A stretch of 64,000 nucleotides of DNA from the NCBI GenBank assembly GCA_022036555.1, contig CM039132.1:54346748-54410747 (forward strand), read 5' to 3'. The stretch comes from Microstegium vimineum. Its lineage: Eukaryota > Streptophyta > Magnoliopsida > Poales > Poaceae. Below, piece after piece: positions 48,200 through 59,730 of the stretch. The translations under genes were made by a program, and so were the position numbers. Under the pieces are notes generated by a model. It was not told where the DNA came from. It ran no database searches and was given only the letters and a program-made list of their open reading frames with translations. How positions within the stretch are numbered: position 1 is the stretch's first letter; the number at the start of each line of letters is the position of its first letter.

Positions 48200-49327
48200 G
48201 GCCGGCCCTCGAGGTCCTCGTCCTCTCATGGTCATGGAGTGACGGGGGGCAGGAAACCGGGAGTGATGAGTCAATGCCAGGCAGCTAGCTTGTGCGTGCG
48301 TCATCTACCATACTGTATGCATTGCATATCCTCGATCAGCAGCAGCTGCAGACACGAGGAGAGGAGTACTAGCTGGCTGTCAACTCAAGGAAAGGAATTC
48401 AAGTGTACTGTACGTATGTGATGATGAACATGGGCGTGAATTCATGACGCAGCCCGGCCGGGGAAGAAGGTCCAAAGATACGCGCGCCGCGCCATCATCA
48501 TTCTTTCTTCTTTCTTCTGTCAGTCCATACACTCTGGTACCTCCCTCTGTCAGCTCCCTCGAGGCCTCCCTCCGTCATGTGACCACATCGAAAGCCATGT
48601 GACTAGTGACTTACGGAGTACTAAGATGAGTACTGATCCCTTCCATCCCGTCATATAGGGAGAGTGTCGTGTTTGAAAAGCTTGTCTGTGATGGAAACAT
48701 AGTTTTCTAGTGACATTTTTAATGGAACGCAGAGAGTATGCATATTATTAGAGGAAATGTTGTGGTTTATGACTAGATTATACGTATATGTTAGTTAATG
48801 ATGATCATTATGTTAAGAAAGATATGGGTTCATGATCGACGATCTCATCACATATGCACTGCATTTGCTTATATTTTTCAGTTGTGGAAACAAACATCTA
48901 CATACCGTACGTGTTCCGTTGTGACTCTCTGCAATCTGGAGTAGTAGTAGTACTGTACGTACCAAGTCCGAGGTCGAACGGTCAATGGTCATTAAACCTT
49001 GCCACTCGATTACTATTGCACAGTGCAGAGTAGTAGAGGCCAGCTTGCTGTCAACTCAAATGTCCCTTGCTGCTGCTCATCTTGGAATACACTGTAGCTG
49101 TAGGTGTATCATCTCTCTTGCTGTCCCAAGGCACGAGCGCATCATGACCAGTATACACGTAGGAGTAATATTTAATTTAGTGCAGGTTGTCACCGCCAGG
49201 GTTGAAAATTTCGGCGCTGAAAATCCAATGAATTTTGATAATTTCAGGGTGGTCAAAGAAATTTTTTTTTTGCATCTAAACACTGAAATTTTCGATAATT
49301 ACACTGAAATGAATTTCACAAAAGTTA
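48200..49327. other. Upstream region of the LITTLE ZIPPER gene
   Basis: No coding region seen. Near 49190-49330 short inverted phrases (catctaaacac / gtgtttagat) abut a Tourist-like MITE. No clear HD-ZIP III site was found by eye. Confidence 0.4.
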
Positions 49328-49568
49328 GGTGTTTAGATACAATTTTTTTTGGCATTTTGACACCGTAGCACTTTCGTTTTTATTTAGCAATTATTGTCCA
49401 ACCATAGAGTAACTATACTTAAAAGATCCGCCTCGCAAATTACAACTAAATATATATTAATTAGTTTTTTCTATCTATATATATTTAATGATTCATGTAT
49501 ACGTCTAAAGATTCGATGTAACAACAAATCTTGTAAAATTTTGAAATTTTGAAGTCATCTAAACAAGG
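49328..49568 (+). mobile_element. Tourist-like MITE (family A)
   Basis: It starts GGTGTTTAGATAC after TTA and ends CATCTAAACAAGG. Shared blocks with 50172-50413 include GTAGCACTTTCGTTTTTATTT, AATTATTGTCCAA, AATTAGTTTTTT and GATTCGATGTAAC. Confidence 0.7.
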
Positions 49569-50168
49569 TCAAATGGTGTAAAACCGTACCAAGGAGGGTC
49601 TAAATGGAAATGCCAATTATGGCCTATTTGGTTGAATGTGTGTTTTGTCTTGATGATATATCATTTGTTTTTCTTCACACGGCCATCCCATCAACACAAT
49701 TCTCTAACTTTGGCTAGCCTTTGCTCAGCCTAGCTTGGTTAGGTAGTAGTACGAATTTAGGTTAACCGTGTGGAGTTTTTTTTTTCTTTTCTTTTGTTTG
49801 AGGACGTCGAGTAGTGTACACAAGGATAGAATGAAAAATGTGTACGTATCTACTCCTATCTCACTCTATACTGTGTAGTAATAAGTACATTACTACAGTA
49901 AAGTGCTTGTGTCATTGTGTGAAGAAGGGATCGTCCGGGTGTGTTGGAATTGGTAGGATGTCAGTTTGTGCGATTACCAGATGTCCCTATAGAAGCAGCG
50001 AATGTGATCTCAGCACTGCGTCAGGCCCTGTCAAAGTGGAAGGCAGATCACAGCACTAGTATTTGTAGAACTTCTCCTATCTGTTGCAGGAGTAAATTCG
50101 ACAGGAAATCGGTTAGGGTTCATTTCACGAGTAAAAGCCGTGTGAGAAGGAGATGGGCAACAGATTTG
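49569..50168. other. Spacer, no gene recognised
   Basis: AT-rich with no supported frame. Confidence 0.4.
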
Positions 50169-50171
50169 TTA

Positions 50172-50413
50172 GGGCGCGTTTAGATGCGAAAATTTTTGGT
50201 TTTTGGTTACTGTAGCACTTTCGTTGTTATTTGGTAAAAATTGTCTAATTATGGACTAATTAGGTTCGAAAGTTTCGTCTCGCCAATTCTCGATCAACTG
50301 TGTAATTAGTTTTTTTTTCGTATACGTTTAGTACTCCATACATGTGCCGTAAAATTCGATGTGACGGAGAATCTTGAAAAATTTTGGTTTTTGGGTGAGA
50401 ACTAAATGGGGCC
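50172..50413 (+). mobile_element. Tourist-type MITE, intact (family A)
   Basis: The ends are GGGCGCGTTTAG and CTAAATGGGGCC, an imperfect inverted repeat, flanked by TTA at 50169-50171 and 50414-50416. A TTA duplication and this size (242 bp) fit the PIF/Harbinger-related Tourist group. This is the best-preserved copy of the family in the window. Confidence 0.85.
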
Positions 50414-50416
50414 TTA

Positions 50417-51512
50417 CTGTCCCAAGGCAACAACAACTCATGATGGTGATGATCCGCATTCAAGTGCACGTCTTCTCTTCTCCGATAGCACCTACCATAT
50501 CACCACTTTTCTTCCATTTTTCTACATGTACCATGCTTCGTATGAAATAGCGAACAGCGCAAGTCTTTTTTTTTAAAAAAAAAGTCAGCTACTATACTCT
50601 TTCCATCCTAAAGATATACAATCCTCACTTTTCTCTCGAGCAGCAAAATAACTTCCAATTGGATCTAGATATATAAAAAAATACATGACACCAAATAAGT
50701 ACTTTATTAGATTAATTATAGGCCTATTGTTTTTAGTAAATCTATTCAAAGATATAAATATTGATATTACTGCATTTTGTAATAAACCAGTGCAACTTAA
50801 CAAAAATTTATTTTGGTTAAAATTTAAACTTTCAAAAAAAATTAATGGTGGAAGTTGTACAAGAAGGTGTCCAAGATCTGGATTCGCCGGGTCTGATTGG
50901 ACATGTTTGACCTCGGAGAAAGACTCCAGTGAACAGCAATCATGATGAATGGCAGCAGTCGGATGAAGCTCCCGTCCGGTCAGCCGGTCAGGACCTCAGC
51001 AGCAACAGGCCTCGATCTCCTCTGCAGTGCCACGGCGAGCTGGAACGCTGGATGCATCTTGGAAAAGCAACAACAAAGAAAGGCGCAGCAGCTAGCGGAG
51101 ATACAGATACGAACGGGCAGCCTATTTTTGTGACACAGTACAGGAGCTGCTGCTGCTGCTCTGCCTGCCTGCCCGCGTCTCCCATTTCCTTCTCAGCACT
51201 CTCAGCAGAACATACTGTAACTTCACTACTGTACCGTTACTGTACTGTGTACTTTACTGTGAGCGAGTCTATACTACAGTACAATAGGTTTGGATGTCAA
51301 TTTTGTTTTGTTGGGGCAGTGGATGGTCATGAAAGGGACATGAGGAACCAGAAGCTTGGGACGGCTCCTCACTGCCTGTCAACATCCTCCGTTCCGCTGT
51401 GCATTGCTCTGCTGTCCTCTTCTCTTCTGTGCAGTGAGTTCCTATGTGAGCATGCATCTAGGAGGAGTACAGTGCTCCTATGAGTATGCTGGATTTTTGC
51501 TCAAAATCGGTT
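50417..51512. other. Spacer, no gene recognised
   Basis: 50595-50870 resembles a decayed Stowaway-like MITE (aaatctattcaaagatataaatatt). 51125-51300 is rich in 'tactgta' phrases. A 184-codon plus frame at 50929-51483 has no domain and looks fortuitous. Confidence 0.4.
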
Positions 51513-51777
51513 GGCGGTGTTTAGTCGGTGGAAAAAGATAAAAAGTTGATGAAAAAAATCCTATAGTACTTTTTGTTTGTATTTAACAATTAGTATCAAT
51601 CATGTACTAATTAGGTTTAAAAGATTCGTTTTACAAAGTTAAAGCAAACTGTGCAATTAATTTTTTATTTTGTCCACATTTTATACTCCATACATATACC
51701 GCAAGTTTGATGTGACGGAGAATTTTTTATTTTTTACATAGTGCTAAAATTTAGGAAGTTTAGGACAACTAAACCCA
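51513..51777 (+). mobile_element. Tourist-like MITE (family A), diverged
   Basis: The ends are GGCGGTGTTTAG and CTAAACCCA. The order of internal blocks (tactaattaggttt, agattcgtttt, ttatactccatacatat, gatgtgacggag) matches the copy at 50172. Confidence 0.7.
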
Positions 51778-52227
51778 GAGTAAAAGCCCTTGAGATGGAT
51801 GATGGGTGGCTTCCCTCTCTCAATCTCACCTCCATCAGTCAGCTGCTTTGACTTCGGCTTACGTAGACTGGTGCAGTCAACACTAGAAATGCAATTATGC
51901 ACAGACCGATGCACCATCAACTCACCTGCGTGCAGCAGCAGGGTAGCAAGGCATTTCAGCACACAAAACCTTTCAAATCAAATGTACTAGTTCCGATGTA
52001 CCAGTTTGATTGAAATGGTGAGATAAAATAGAAAATAGGTGTTGCTCTTAATTCAAAATGCTAGTTCCGAATCTATAAACTTGGCTTTAGATTGCTGTAC
52101 ACTGGAGAAAGACTCCAGCATTTAACTCTAATTTTACACATTAAAGAATTGAATTTTACACGTTCTTACTCCATGGCGGCCGCTTATTTTGTGTGTTATG
52201 TAAAATCTATTTGTGAATTGCATAGGT
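51778..52227. other. Spacer, no gene recognised
   Basis: No supported feature. A phrase 'ctggagaaagactccag' at about 52103 recurs at 50917. Confidence 0.4.
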
Positions 52228-52435
52228 ATGGACCTACGGTGAACCAGTTAAAAGTTTAGAGACAAAAAAATATATAATTTGGAATAAGTTGATGGACCTG
52301 ACGACACACCACCAATAGTTAATTTGAAAGTTTATGGACCAGGATGACACATCACCAAAAATTAATGGATTCAAAAATATAATTTAAAAATTAATGGACC
52401 TAGATGACACACTACCAAAAGTTCATGGACCTATA
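52228..52435. repeat. Imperfect tandem repeat (about 45-60 bp unit)
   Basis: The phrase atggacct..gatgacacaccacc occurs about four times (near 52230, 52291, 52336 and 52395), separated by AT-rich filler of varied length. Confidence 0.6.
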
Positions 52436-53385
52436 GTGCATTTAACTCTTAAAATTATAACCCTTGATGGCACCTCTAGATATCAAAATCCTAGGTTCAT
52501 GAATTGGCATTATGAAAGTGAAGTGACCTAGATAACACCCCTTGCCAAGTTGAAGGGCCGCCTGTGCATTTTGTTCTAAAATAAAACATACACCTCCATC
52601 TCTAAATATCTATCGTTTACACTTCCCGAAAACCATCTTATATATTAAAAATATTAATATTTATGATACATAATTAGTATTATTTAAAACACATTTAAAT
52701 CTTATTTTTAATAAATTTATTTTAAAATATAAATATTGCATGTAATTTCTAAAAATTAAATTAAAATGTAGCAACAATATGGAGGAGCCGCTGGAGCCCC
52801 AAATCTCTTTCTAGTTCTAAGTTGAAAGGCTGTTACACAGGATGTTACATGATCATACAATATCGCACAGGACTAGGGGTAAAAATAGTATAGATATTTT
52901 CCGACCATATTTGACATCGAATCCGTTTAGATCAGCCCGTCCTCTAAATTTTGAACATCCGATACCGTATGCGTAATAAATATTCAAATCACATATTTAT
53001 GATGTTGATATCAAATTCTATCTTATTTGGTATGATTGATACTATACTATTTAAATTTGCATCCAAACATAAATATAAAAACGAATACAATACTATTGAT
53101 ATATCCTATCCGTTTTCGTCTCTACACAGGACATACGCAGGCAGAGCCCGAGCCATACGGAGCCAAACCAAACGAGCTTAATTAGGGACGGAGAAAGTAC
53201 GGTAGATACTTTTGTTTCATTTCTCTGGATAAACACTAGTCGAGCTTAGAGATTTGCCAGAGGATAAGCACAGCGGAAAGTAGATAGTTCGGCAGAGACG
53301 GCAGTGCTAGCTGACTTCAGAGCACTTCAGTGGTGTACTCCGTAGAGCACTTCTGATACTATACTACTTCATTTCTAAATAACTA
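52436..53385. other. Spacer with a decayed MITE-like stretch
   Basis: 52590-52760 shares the 'atattaaaaatattaatattt' type text and 'ataaatttatttta' with the Stowaway-like copies at 58.4 and 62.4 kb, but the ends are not clear. No gene is seen. Confidence 0.4.
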
Positions 53386-53815
53386 CTGGTCCCTCCAGCC
53401 TCCATCTCACAAATTATAAAAGACATTCTAAAAATTTTATAGAATCATAACATTTTAAATTTGACCAAACTTAGGGCCGGTTTGGCAGGGCTTCTCGCTG
53501 GCTCCGGCTCTGGCTCCTCTAGAGGAGCCTTACCAAACATTATTCTGGAGAAACCGTTTTTCAGCAAAAAGCAGAGGAGGCGAAGCCGTTTGCAAGAGCC
53601 TCTTTAGAGGAGCCCTGCCAAACAGACTATTATATGATAATACAATAACATTTACAATATCAACTAAGTATCATTAGATTTTTATCGATTATATTAATAT
53701 ACATATTTGTTATCATAAATCTTTATATTTTTTCAACAATTTCGGTTAAATCTGAGATGGTTTAACTCTTTATGATTGTTAAAATATCTTATAATTTAGA
53801 ATAGATGAGTTTGTA
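53386..53815. mobile_element. Stowaway-like MITE, interrupted
   Basis: It begins ggtccctccagcctcc and ends ttagaatagatgag, with the body text (aactaagtatcatta, ttatcataa) of the copies near 57.3-57.8 kb. It is split at 53474 by another MITE. Confidence 0.55.
53474..53627. mobile_element. Small TIR MITE nested in the Stowaway-like copy
   Basis: The ends are GGGCCGGTTTGGCAGGGC and GCCCTGCCAAACAGAC. Inside, GGCTCCTCTAGAGGAGCC is a perfect palindrome. A similar element lies at 62714-62947. Confidence 0.65.
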
Positions 53816-54479
53816 TATTTATTAATATATATTTAACTATAATTGTTTTTCTGGAAATGTAAATATATTTAGGTATAGAATTTTGTATATCAGTTGAACC
53901 ACAGTCAGCTCGCTCTATTCATATAGAGTACTTAAACAATAGGTCAACTTGTTAGCGTGCGCAACTGATTCGATAGTAGGGGTAATTTTTAGTGGTTGGT
54001 CATGGTCATCAGCTACAACAGCCTGAATATTAACAGTCAATTCTCTTCCTACCGGGAGGTAAAAAACACACACACACACGAAGACACCGAATTGTCAGAT
54101 AGCGACCCGGCGCTTCTCACCAAGCAGGAGTGCGGAAAGCTATCACCAAGTTATTACAGTACTAATTAGGAAACTCAATCCTCTGAAATTCCTTTGGCAT
54201 TTCTTCGAACCAAATCTGATGCATGATCTGTTCGAGCGCCCAGCCATTCCCTTTCCGTTGCACATAATTTCCACTTTGTCTGCATCTGAAATCTCCTCCT
54301 TTTGCTCGACTGTTTGTTTCAATCATTGTAGCACTTTCACAACAGTTACAACCAATCCGAACCACCTCAACTACACTACACTACAGACTACACACAATGG
54401 AGTATCGTTTCTCCATAAAAAAAAGAGAGAGCTACATTTCCCAGTTAGAAATAGCTACTGCATGTTAAAGAGTCTCATT
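53816..54479. other. Spacer, no gene recognised
   Basis: A short minus-strand open frame at 54365-54162 has a splice-acceptor-like start, but no family was recognised. A (ca)n tract lies at 54065-54080. Confidence 0.4.
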
Positions 54480-55515
54480 CTCTGCCTATAAACATCTCTG
54501 TCACTCAAGTGTAAGAATTGTACAGCAGAGATAACAACACACTGCCTGAACAATCACTAGCCTTGTTACTGCACATTTCCAACTATATAACAGAAACATG
54601 CCTTCTGCATGTCCAAATCTGATATCTCAACGCCATAATTTACATTTTCTCTATGCCAAAAGTCTAAACTAATATCAAATAATGAAGTGCACAGTTACTA
54701 CAACAAATAGGCCAGTAGTACATGAACAAACAAAACCAGTTTGAGTATTTGACCCATCCGCCGATCAACACAAACAAGGGTACAAAAAATTCCCTTTTCT
54801 TAGATGCTGCACAATTCAAAACATCAACAAGTCTCGTTCTGTTTAGACTGCCATGATGCACATAGTACAGGTTTCTTTCAGCCTAAATGCCTCTATCACT
54901 AAAATTATAGAAATTGTACAAACCGTTCATCACAAAAATGGGTAATATTTGTCTCCTCTGACCAAATTCAATTACATTTCCCAATCAGAAACATCTCTGT
55001 CAGACACATTCCCTTTGAATTGCCCATAGAACATTTGTTCTGCTTAAACATCCCTATCCTATGAGTCAAGTTTAAGAATTGTACAACAAACGCAATGGCG
55101 CATTACAGAAACAATCACAAGCCTCATTACACATTTCCAAATCTCATATTGCAACAGCAGGCTCGTTATGTTTCGATTGCCCATAATTTACTTTTCCTCT
55201 GTGTTGAAGACTTGAAGTCTATGCTCACTAAAATTGATCAATTGTACAATTATCCTACACTGAATACATGATAAAATTTGATGAATTGTACAATTGTCCT
55301 ACACCGAATACATGATAAAATTTGATGAATTGTACAATTGTCCTACACCGAATATATGAACTACAAACCAAATTGATCCATTTGATCAATACAAAATTGA
55401 TCTGCATTTCCCCCCTCCTTATATGTTCCCCAACCTCCTCTCACATTCCCTTTCAATTGCCATATTTTACACACTTCTCTCTGCCTAAACACCTTTCTAT
55501 AAGTAAAAATTGTAC
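54480..55515. repeat. Degenerate duplicated array, 3' of the sialyltransferase-like gene
   Basis: A theme of 'attgccca..atttac..tctctgcctaaacatc..tcact..aagaattgtacaac' recurs with 60-80% visual similarity, with 'aattgtacaa' anchors near 54515, 54911, 55074, 55239 and 55509. Spacing is irregular (about 150-400 bp). Confidence 0.6.
55231..55362. repeat. 44-bp tandem repeat, three copies
   Basis: The unit starting tgatgaattgtacaattg is repeated with a 44-bp period (anchors at 55237, 55281 and 55325). The second and third copies are almost identical and the first has a few changes. Confidence 0.85.
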
Positions 55516-55579
55516 AACAACAAACAGATTACACTAACAACAGCTACTACACGTTACTGACCTCCTCAGTGTTCAGTGG

Positions 55580-56803
55580 TCACCAGTAGAGCTTCACCGG
55601 CGGCACCTTGAAGCCCGGAGCCTCGTCGAGGAACGGCACCGCCTCAGGCCGTTCCTGAAGGTCGCGGTAGAACTGGTACTCAGCCTCGTAATCGTGCAGG
55701 TCGAGCTCCTTCTTCTGGTTGGTGTGGTAATGGTGCTTGGCCCCGGGCGCCTTGCCGAACCCAAACACGCTGACCTTCTCGCACGCGCCGAGCGCCATGA
55801 CCACCGCCTGCAGGCCCGACGAGTAGTGGAAGTACCTCTCGTCGTGGCTCCGGGTCCAGTTACTGGCCGGCTGTCCCGTGGCAGCAACGAAGCGGCGCAT
55901 CGAGTAGTACTTGGCGATGCGCGCGCACAGCGCGTCGAGGCGCGCGTCGGTGACGAGGAGCGGGAACGGGGACTCGGGGGTAGCCGTGGCGTTGCAGATG
56001 AGCGCGTCGAGGAGGTGCGCGGGCTGGCAGACGTACATGGCCAGCGGCACGGCGCGGCCGTAAGGGTGGCAGCCGCAGCCTGGGGTGGTGATGGCGGAGC
56101 GCACGGCGCAGTGGTGGAAGATGTTGGAGTTGACGAAGGAGACCCCCGTCGTGGCGCCGACGTCGGGCGCGAACCCCGCCACGCGCGCGTTGTTGAGGCG
56201 GATGACGAGGTCGTGCGCGTCGATCTGCGCGCCCCGGCCGGAGCCGAGCAGGATGCCGCTGTTCCCGACCACGGCGCACGTCGCGGCGCGCCGATGACGC
56301 CGCCCCGCGCCGAGGAGGAGCGCCGGGAGGTCGGCCATGGCGCCCGCGACGTCGTCATCGCTGTGTCGGTGGCGGGGGTGTGACTGTTGGCGCGCGAGGA
56401 GGAAGCCGCGGAGGGAAGCGCGGAAGGCGGCGAGAAGGGCGGCGTCGCTGGGGAGGCCGTGGAACGGGACGCGGAGGCGGGACACGGTCCTCTGCCGCGG
56501 CGCCGAGGTGGCGTTGCTGCGGTAAGGGACGCGCAGGTAGAGGAGGCGGTGGTGGTTGCCGAGGCCGGGGAAGGTGGACACCGACACGTTGGCCAGCAGC
56601 GCCGCGGCCTCGGTCAGGATCTGGTCCCCGCCCACGTCCGTAGCCGCGAGGCGGCGGAGCAGCGCGTATCCGCTGCCGCCGCCGCCACTGCCGAACTGAG
56701 GCGCGCCTAGGGGAAGGGAGAGGTGGCGGCGGAAGGCGAGGGATAGGAGCGCGAGCGCGAGGAGGAAGAGGACGGGCGGGAGGCGGCGGCGCTTCATCTC
56801 CAT
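55580..56803 (-). CDS. STLP: Sialyltransferase-like protein (GT29 type), 407 aa
   Basis: From the ATG at 56803 the protein has a short basic tail (MEMKRRR) and one membrane helix at about residues 8-26, the type II layout of Golgi glycosyltransferases. A sialyl motif L follows at about 174-206 (CAVVGNSGILLGSGRGAQID, then DLVIRLNNA). Motif S is at about 323-350 (YFHYSSGLQAVVMALGAC), then HHYHTNQKK and the HDYEAE (HxxxxE) VS motif near 370-375. Four N-glycosylation sites are present. Plant members (SIA1/MGP2, rice STLP) are Golgi proteins of similar size; plants have little or no sialic acid, so the substrate may be Kdo-like or other acidic sugars in pectin. The gene is intronless. The open frame extends to 57112, but the ATG at 56803 sits right before the membrane anchor and is preferred. 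Confidence 0.9.
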   Translation of the reverse strand: MEMKRRRLPPVLFLLALALLSLAFRRHLSLPLGAPQFGSGGGGSGYALLRRLAATDVGGDQILTEAAALLANVSVSTFPGLGNHHRLLYLRVPYRSNATSAPRQRTVSRLRVPFHGLPSDAALLAAFRASLRGFLLARQQSHPRHRHSDDDVAGAMADLPALLLGAGRRHRRAATCAVVGNSGILLGSGRGAQIDAHDLVIRLNNARVAGFAPDVGATTGVSFVNSNIFHHCAVRSAITTPGCGCHPYGRAVPLAMYVCQPAHLLDALICNATATPESPFPLLVTDARLDALCARIAKYYSMRRFVAATGQPASNWTRSHDERYFHYSSGLQAVVMALGACEKVSVFGFGKAPGAKHHYHTNQKKELDLHDYEAEYQFYRDLQERPEAVPFLDEAPGFKVPPVKLYW

Positions 56804-57298
56804 GGGCGCGGGACCGGGCGCGGGGGCGGGCGGCCAGATCCGGCTGCCATTAGTAGGCGCGGTGGTGGTGGCCGCCGACGCGGGCAGCGAGGTGAAGGTG
56901 GGTTGGGGGAGAAAGCTCCGAGGCGGTGGGGCCCGGGGAGCTTGGGAAGATGTGATCCTGGCGGGCTGAGCGGGACTGTCCCGCTGACATGTGGGCCGGA
57001 AGATCGGTGGGGTCCACGTGTCGGTGGCTCGATTGGTTTTGGGTGAGTGAGATGCAGCACTCAGCAGAGTCTTGAGTCTTGATAGTTGACTGACTGTTCC
57101 AAAAGTGGACATTTTGAGTGAAAATTGGGAAATTCAGTCCGCGTGAAAAAGGGAGAAAGCCGCTCGGAATTTGAAAATTCATGCTGCATAATGTTTCAAG
57201 AAAAAAATCATGTTGTACGTACTTGATGTAGTAAAATGCACACTAGTCCAGATCGAGAATGGCAACCAGACGACAAATCCTAGAGTTGAGTGCGTAGC
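56804..57298. other. 5' leader and promoter region of the sialyltransferase-like gene
   Basis: The 380 bp before the start are GC-rich leader-like sequence that stays open on the minus strand to 57112. No clear TATA box was found by eye. Confidence 0.45.
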
Positions 57299-57565
57299 AC
57301 TCCTTTCATTCGGCTTCCCGCATCTCAAATTAATGACAAGCCTTCTATGAATTTTGAAGAGTTAAAACATTTTAAATTTAATTAAATTTATATCATAATA
57401 TAATAAATTTATGAACCAACTCAGTATTATTTAGATTCTTCAATCAATTATATTTGCCTAATATACGTATTTATGTCATAAGTCCTAATTTTTTTTTTAG
57501 AATTTTAGTGAAACTTGAGATACTTTAAGTCTTTGAGATTCTTGAAATAATTTGGAATAGAGGAA
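57299..57565 (+). mobile_element. Stowaway-like MITE
   Basis: It begins CTCCTTTCATTC and ends ggaatagaggaag, resembling Stowaway ends. The body includes caactcagtattatttagat and atcaattatatttg. Confidence 0.6.
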
Positions 57566-57589
57566 GTAAGTTATAAGTTATTTCTAAAA

Positions 57590-57815
57590 ATATTGGAGAG
57601 CCAATACGTCTTAAATTTAACAAAAAAAATTATAGATAAATCATAAAAAAATTATGACATAAAATGTGTGTATTATGAAAATATAATTGATGAAGAAATA
57701 TAATGATACTTAGTTGGTATCATAAATATTACTATACTATCATATAAATTTATTTAAATATAATATAGTTTGACTCTCTAATATTATAAAAAATAACTTT
57801 ATAATTTAAGATGCA
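57590..57815 (-). mobile_element. Stowaway-like MITE, inverted relative to its neighbour
   Basis: Its reverse complement matches 57340-57560 through blocks such as ccaactaagtatcatta, atcaattatattt and tttatgtcataa. The two copies therefore form a head-to-head pair. Confidence 0.6.
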
Positions 57816-58334
57816 AGAGTCCTAGCAATAGTGACGAGTCGTTAAAATATAGTTAGCTCGCCTAATCCGATCGTAACCACTCATTCCAGCTATAAAGAAT
57901 GGTAGCTATCCGTGTCCACACGGCCTTGGAAACATGACACCGTTGAGAGTGATGGTGCCCTCCTGCCCTCAGATTGTCTCTGACAGGAGATTCAAACATA
58001 AAATGGATCTCCAGTATACCTATAACTTTCAAGAGTACCTATTCACAAGACCTATGTTGGATACCAGGAAAGGTATAATCTAAATTGAGTATCATCTCTC
58101 TTGAAAACTCATTTGTAGAGAGTTGTCTTTTAGGTCGTGTTATTAGAGAAGACTAAACATGAGTATTGAACCTTTTATATATAGCACTACATAAAGTACA
58201 AATAAATGTTATATTTTATATTATGGTTGTTGGAGATAGTCTGAGTTAAACACACAAAGCCGTAGTTTAGGAATCAATCGTTTCTACATTTTGCTTGATT
58301 TATATAAAATCTAGGCTCTCCTCTCTTTTAGGTA
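57816..58334. other. Spacer, no gene recognised
   Basis: No supported frame or repeat. Confidence 0.4.
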
Positions 58335-58563
58335 CTCCCTCCGTCTCTAAATATTTATTATTTATGCTTTCAAATTTTTTTTGACTATATATATATTAAA
58401 AATATTAATATTTATGCTACATAATTAGTATCATTACAAAGATTTTTGAATCTAATTTTTTAATAAATTTATTTGAAGATACAAATATTACACATATTTT
58501 CTACAAATCGAGTCATACTTGTGGCACAGACACTAACGATGACAATTATTTATGGACAAAGAG
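58335..58563. mobile_element. Stowaway-type MITE
   Basis: It starts CTCCCTCCGTCTC and ends GGACAAAGAG, flanked by TA at 58333-58334 and 58564-58565. Confidence 0.8.
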
Positions 58564-58749
58564 TATGTTTTAGGCCCACTTTAAAATGCAATAAAAATAT
58601 GTTTCCTGCTTTTAAAAAAATGATTCACGTGAAATTCCAGTTTGAGAATGTACACTAGTGCAGGTTTAGAACAGTGACCAGACGATTAATCTCCGGCCAT
58701 TTGTGTTGGTTTGTTTTATTAGCAGTTTGCGTTGTTTGTTGGAGCCTGA

Positions 58750-59730
58750 GACACGGAGACACAGATATTGGTTTCATTGATCTATCAATCATATTCTCGG
58801 ATTCAAACACTCCCCACGATCGATGGATACCTCAAATGGAGAGGAATTTTCGGAGGTTCTTGGTCAACCAAAAGACCAAAGAATATATACTCTTCCCCTA
58901 CAACTTTGGGTGAGTGTTGTTATCGTTTGCACAATTTGTCTTACTTATTACTCAATATAGCATAAAGATATATATGTTGACTCTATAAACAAATGCAGTT
59001 TTCACTAGATACTCATAGTCTTCGATATGAGAAGAAGTCAATTGATAATCTTTGACTCATTGAGAAAACCACTGGGAGATTACCAAGATATGATAGACAT
59101 TATCAAGGGGTAACTTTGATCTTTAAATATGAATTCCTGCTCTTTAACTACACTGCAAGAGTTAATTAACTATAACTAATGATCCAATTATTGAGCAGGG
59201 TTTGAACTTGGTTCGTCCCGAAACACCGTCCGGAACTGGAAGTGGCACTAAAGGGTCCTCGTCTGCTAAATGTAAGTTCTACTAGCTCTCATAATCTGTT
59301 ACCTTATCATGCTTTAACATATGCGTATGATGACGATAGTAATCTTTTCATATCTTACAGTGGGTTCTAAGGCAGCCACAAGACAACAATCTGTGTGGAT
59401 ACTACGTTTGCGAGTTCCTCACGGTGTATGCAAGAAGAACTATTAATCAGACACTACAAGTATGTGATATGTATATATAATACATCTATTTTATTTATTT
59501 CTTGCTATTAACTAAATCTTATGTATATTAACACTTGTTTCTTTATAATGCAAATTGAAGACGCAATGGTTGCAGCAACAAGTGTTGTAAGAAGTCCGCC
59601 TTAAAGAAATTCAAGAGACAATTGCTGGATTTCTTCTTGATAAAGTGGTCAACCCTAAAGACGATTAGTATTACGATCCGGTCGAACCACTCAAGCCAAA
59701 TCAAGACGAACATCTGTATGAGATTTAAGT
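58750..59730 (+). pseudogene. Ulp1-like (C48) protease gene remnant in the second CACTA
   Basis: The exons read IGFIDLSII and KEYILFPYNFG (58770-58913, donor gtgagt), then a degenerate Asp-motif exon after an acceptor at about 58998. Next is RPETPSGTGSGTKGSSSAK (59208-59270), then QPQDNNLCGYYVCEFLTVYA (59370-59459, donor gtatgt) with the catalytic Gln and Cys. A tail exon at 59563-59727 includes VVNPKDD and YDPVEP. The segment with the catalytic His was not found and a TGA interrupts the Asp exon. It resembles the Ulp1-like proteins often carried in grass CACTA elements. The likely role, SUMO-type deconjugation, is by family only. Confidence 0.68.

Noticed and set aside
48797..48809. Palindrome AATGATGATCATT upstream of the LITTLE ZIPPER gene as an HD-ZIP III site
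   Set aside because: It does not match the GTAAT-S-ATTAC consensus, is 600 bp from the TATA box, and palindromes of this length occur by chance many times in 64 kb.
50929..51483. A 184-codon plus-strand open frame rich in Cys and Ser
   Set aside because: Low-complexity text from 'ctgctgctg' and 'tactgta' tracts, with no recognisable family.
54162..54365. Short minus-strand frame preceded by an acceptor-like tttcag
   Set aside because: All three frames are partly open, no family was recognised and no other exon was found.
55694..56710. Long plus-strand frames opposite the sialyltransferase-like gene
   Set aside because: They are by-products of high GC at codon third positions; the sialyl motifs are on the minus strand.
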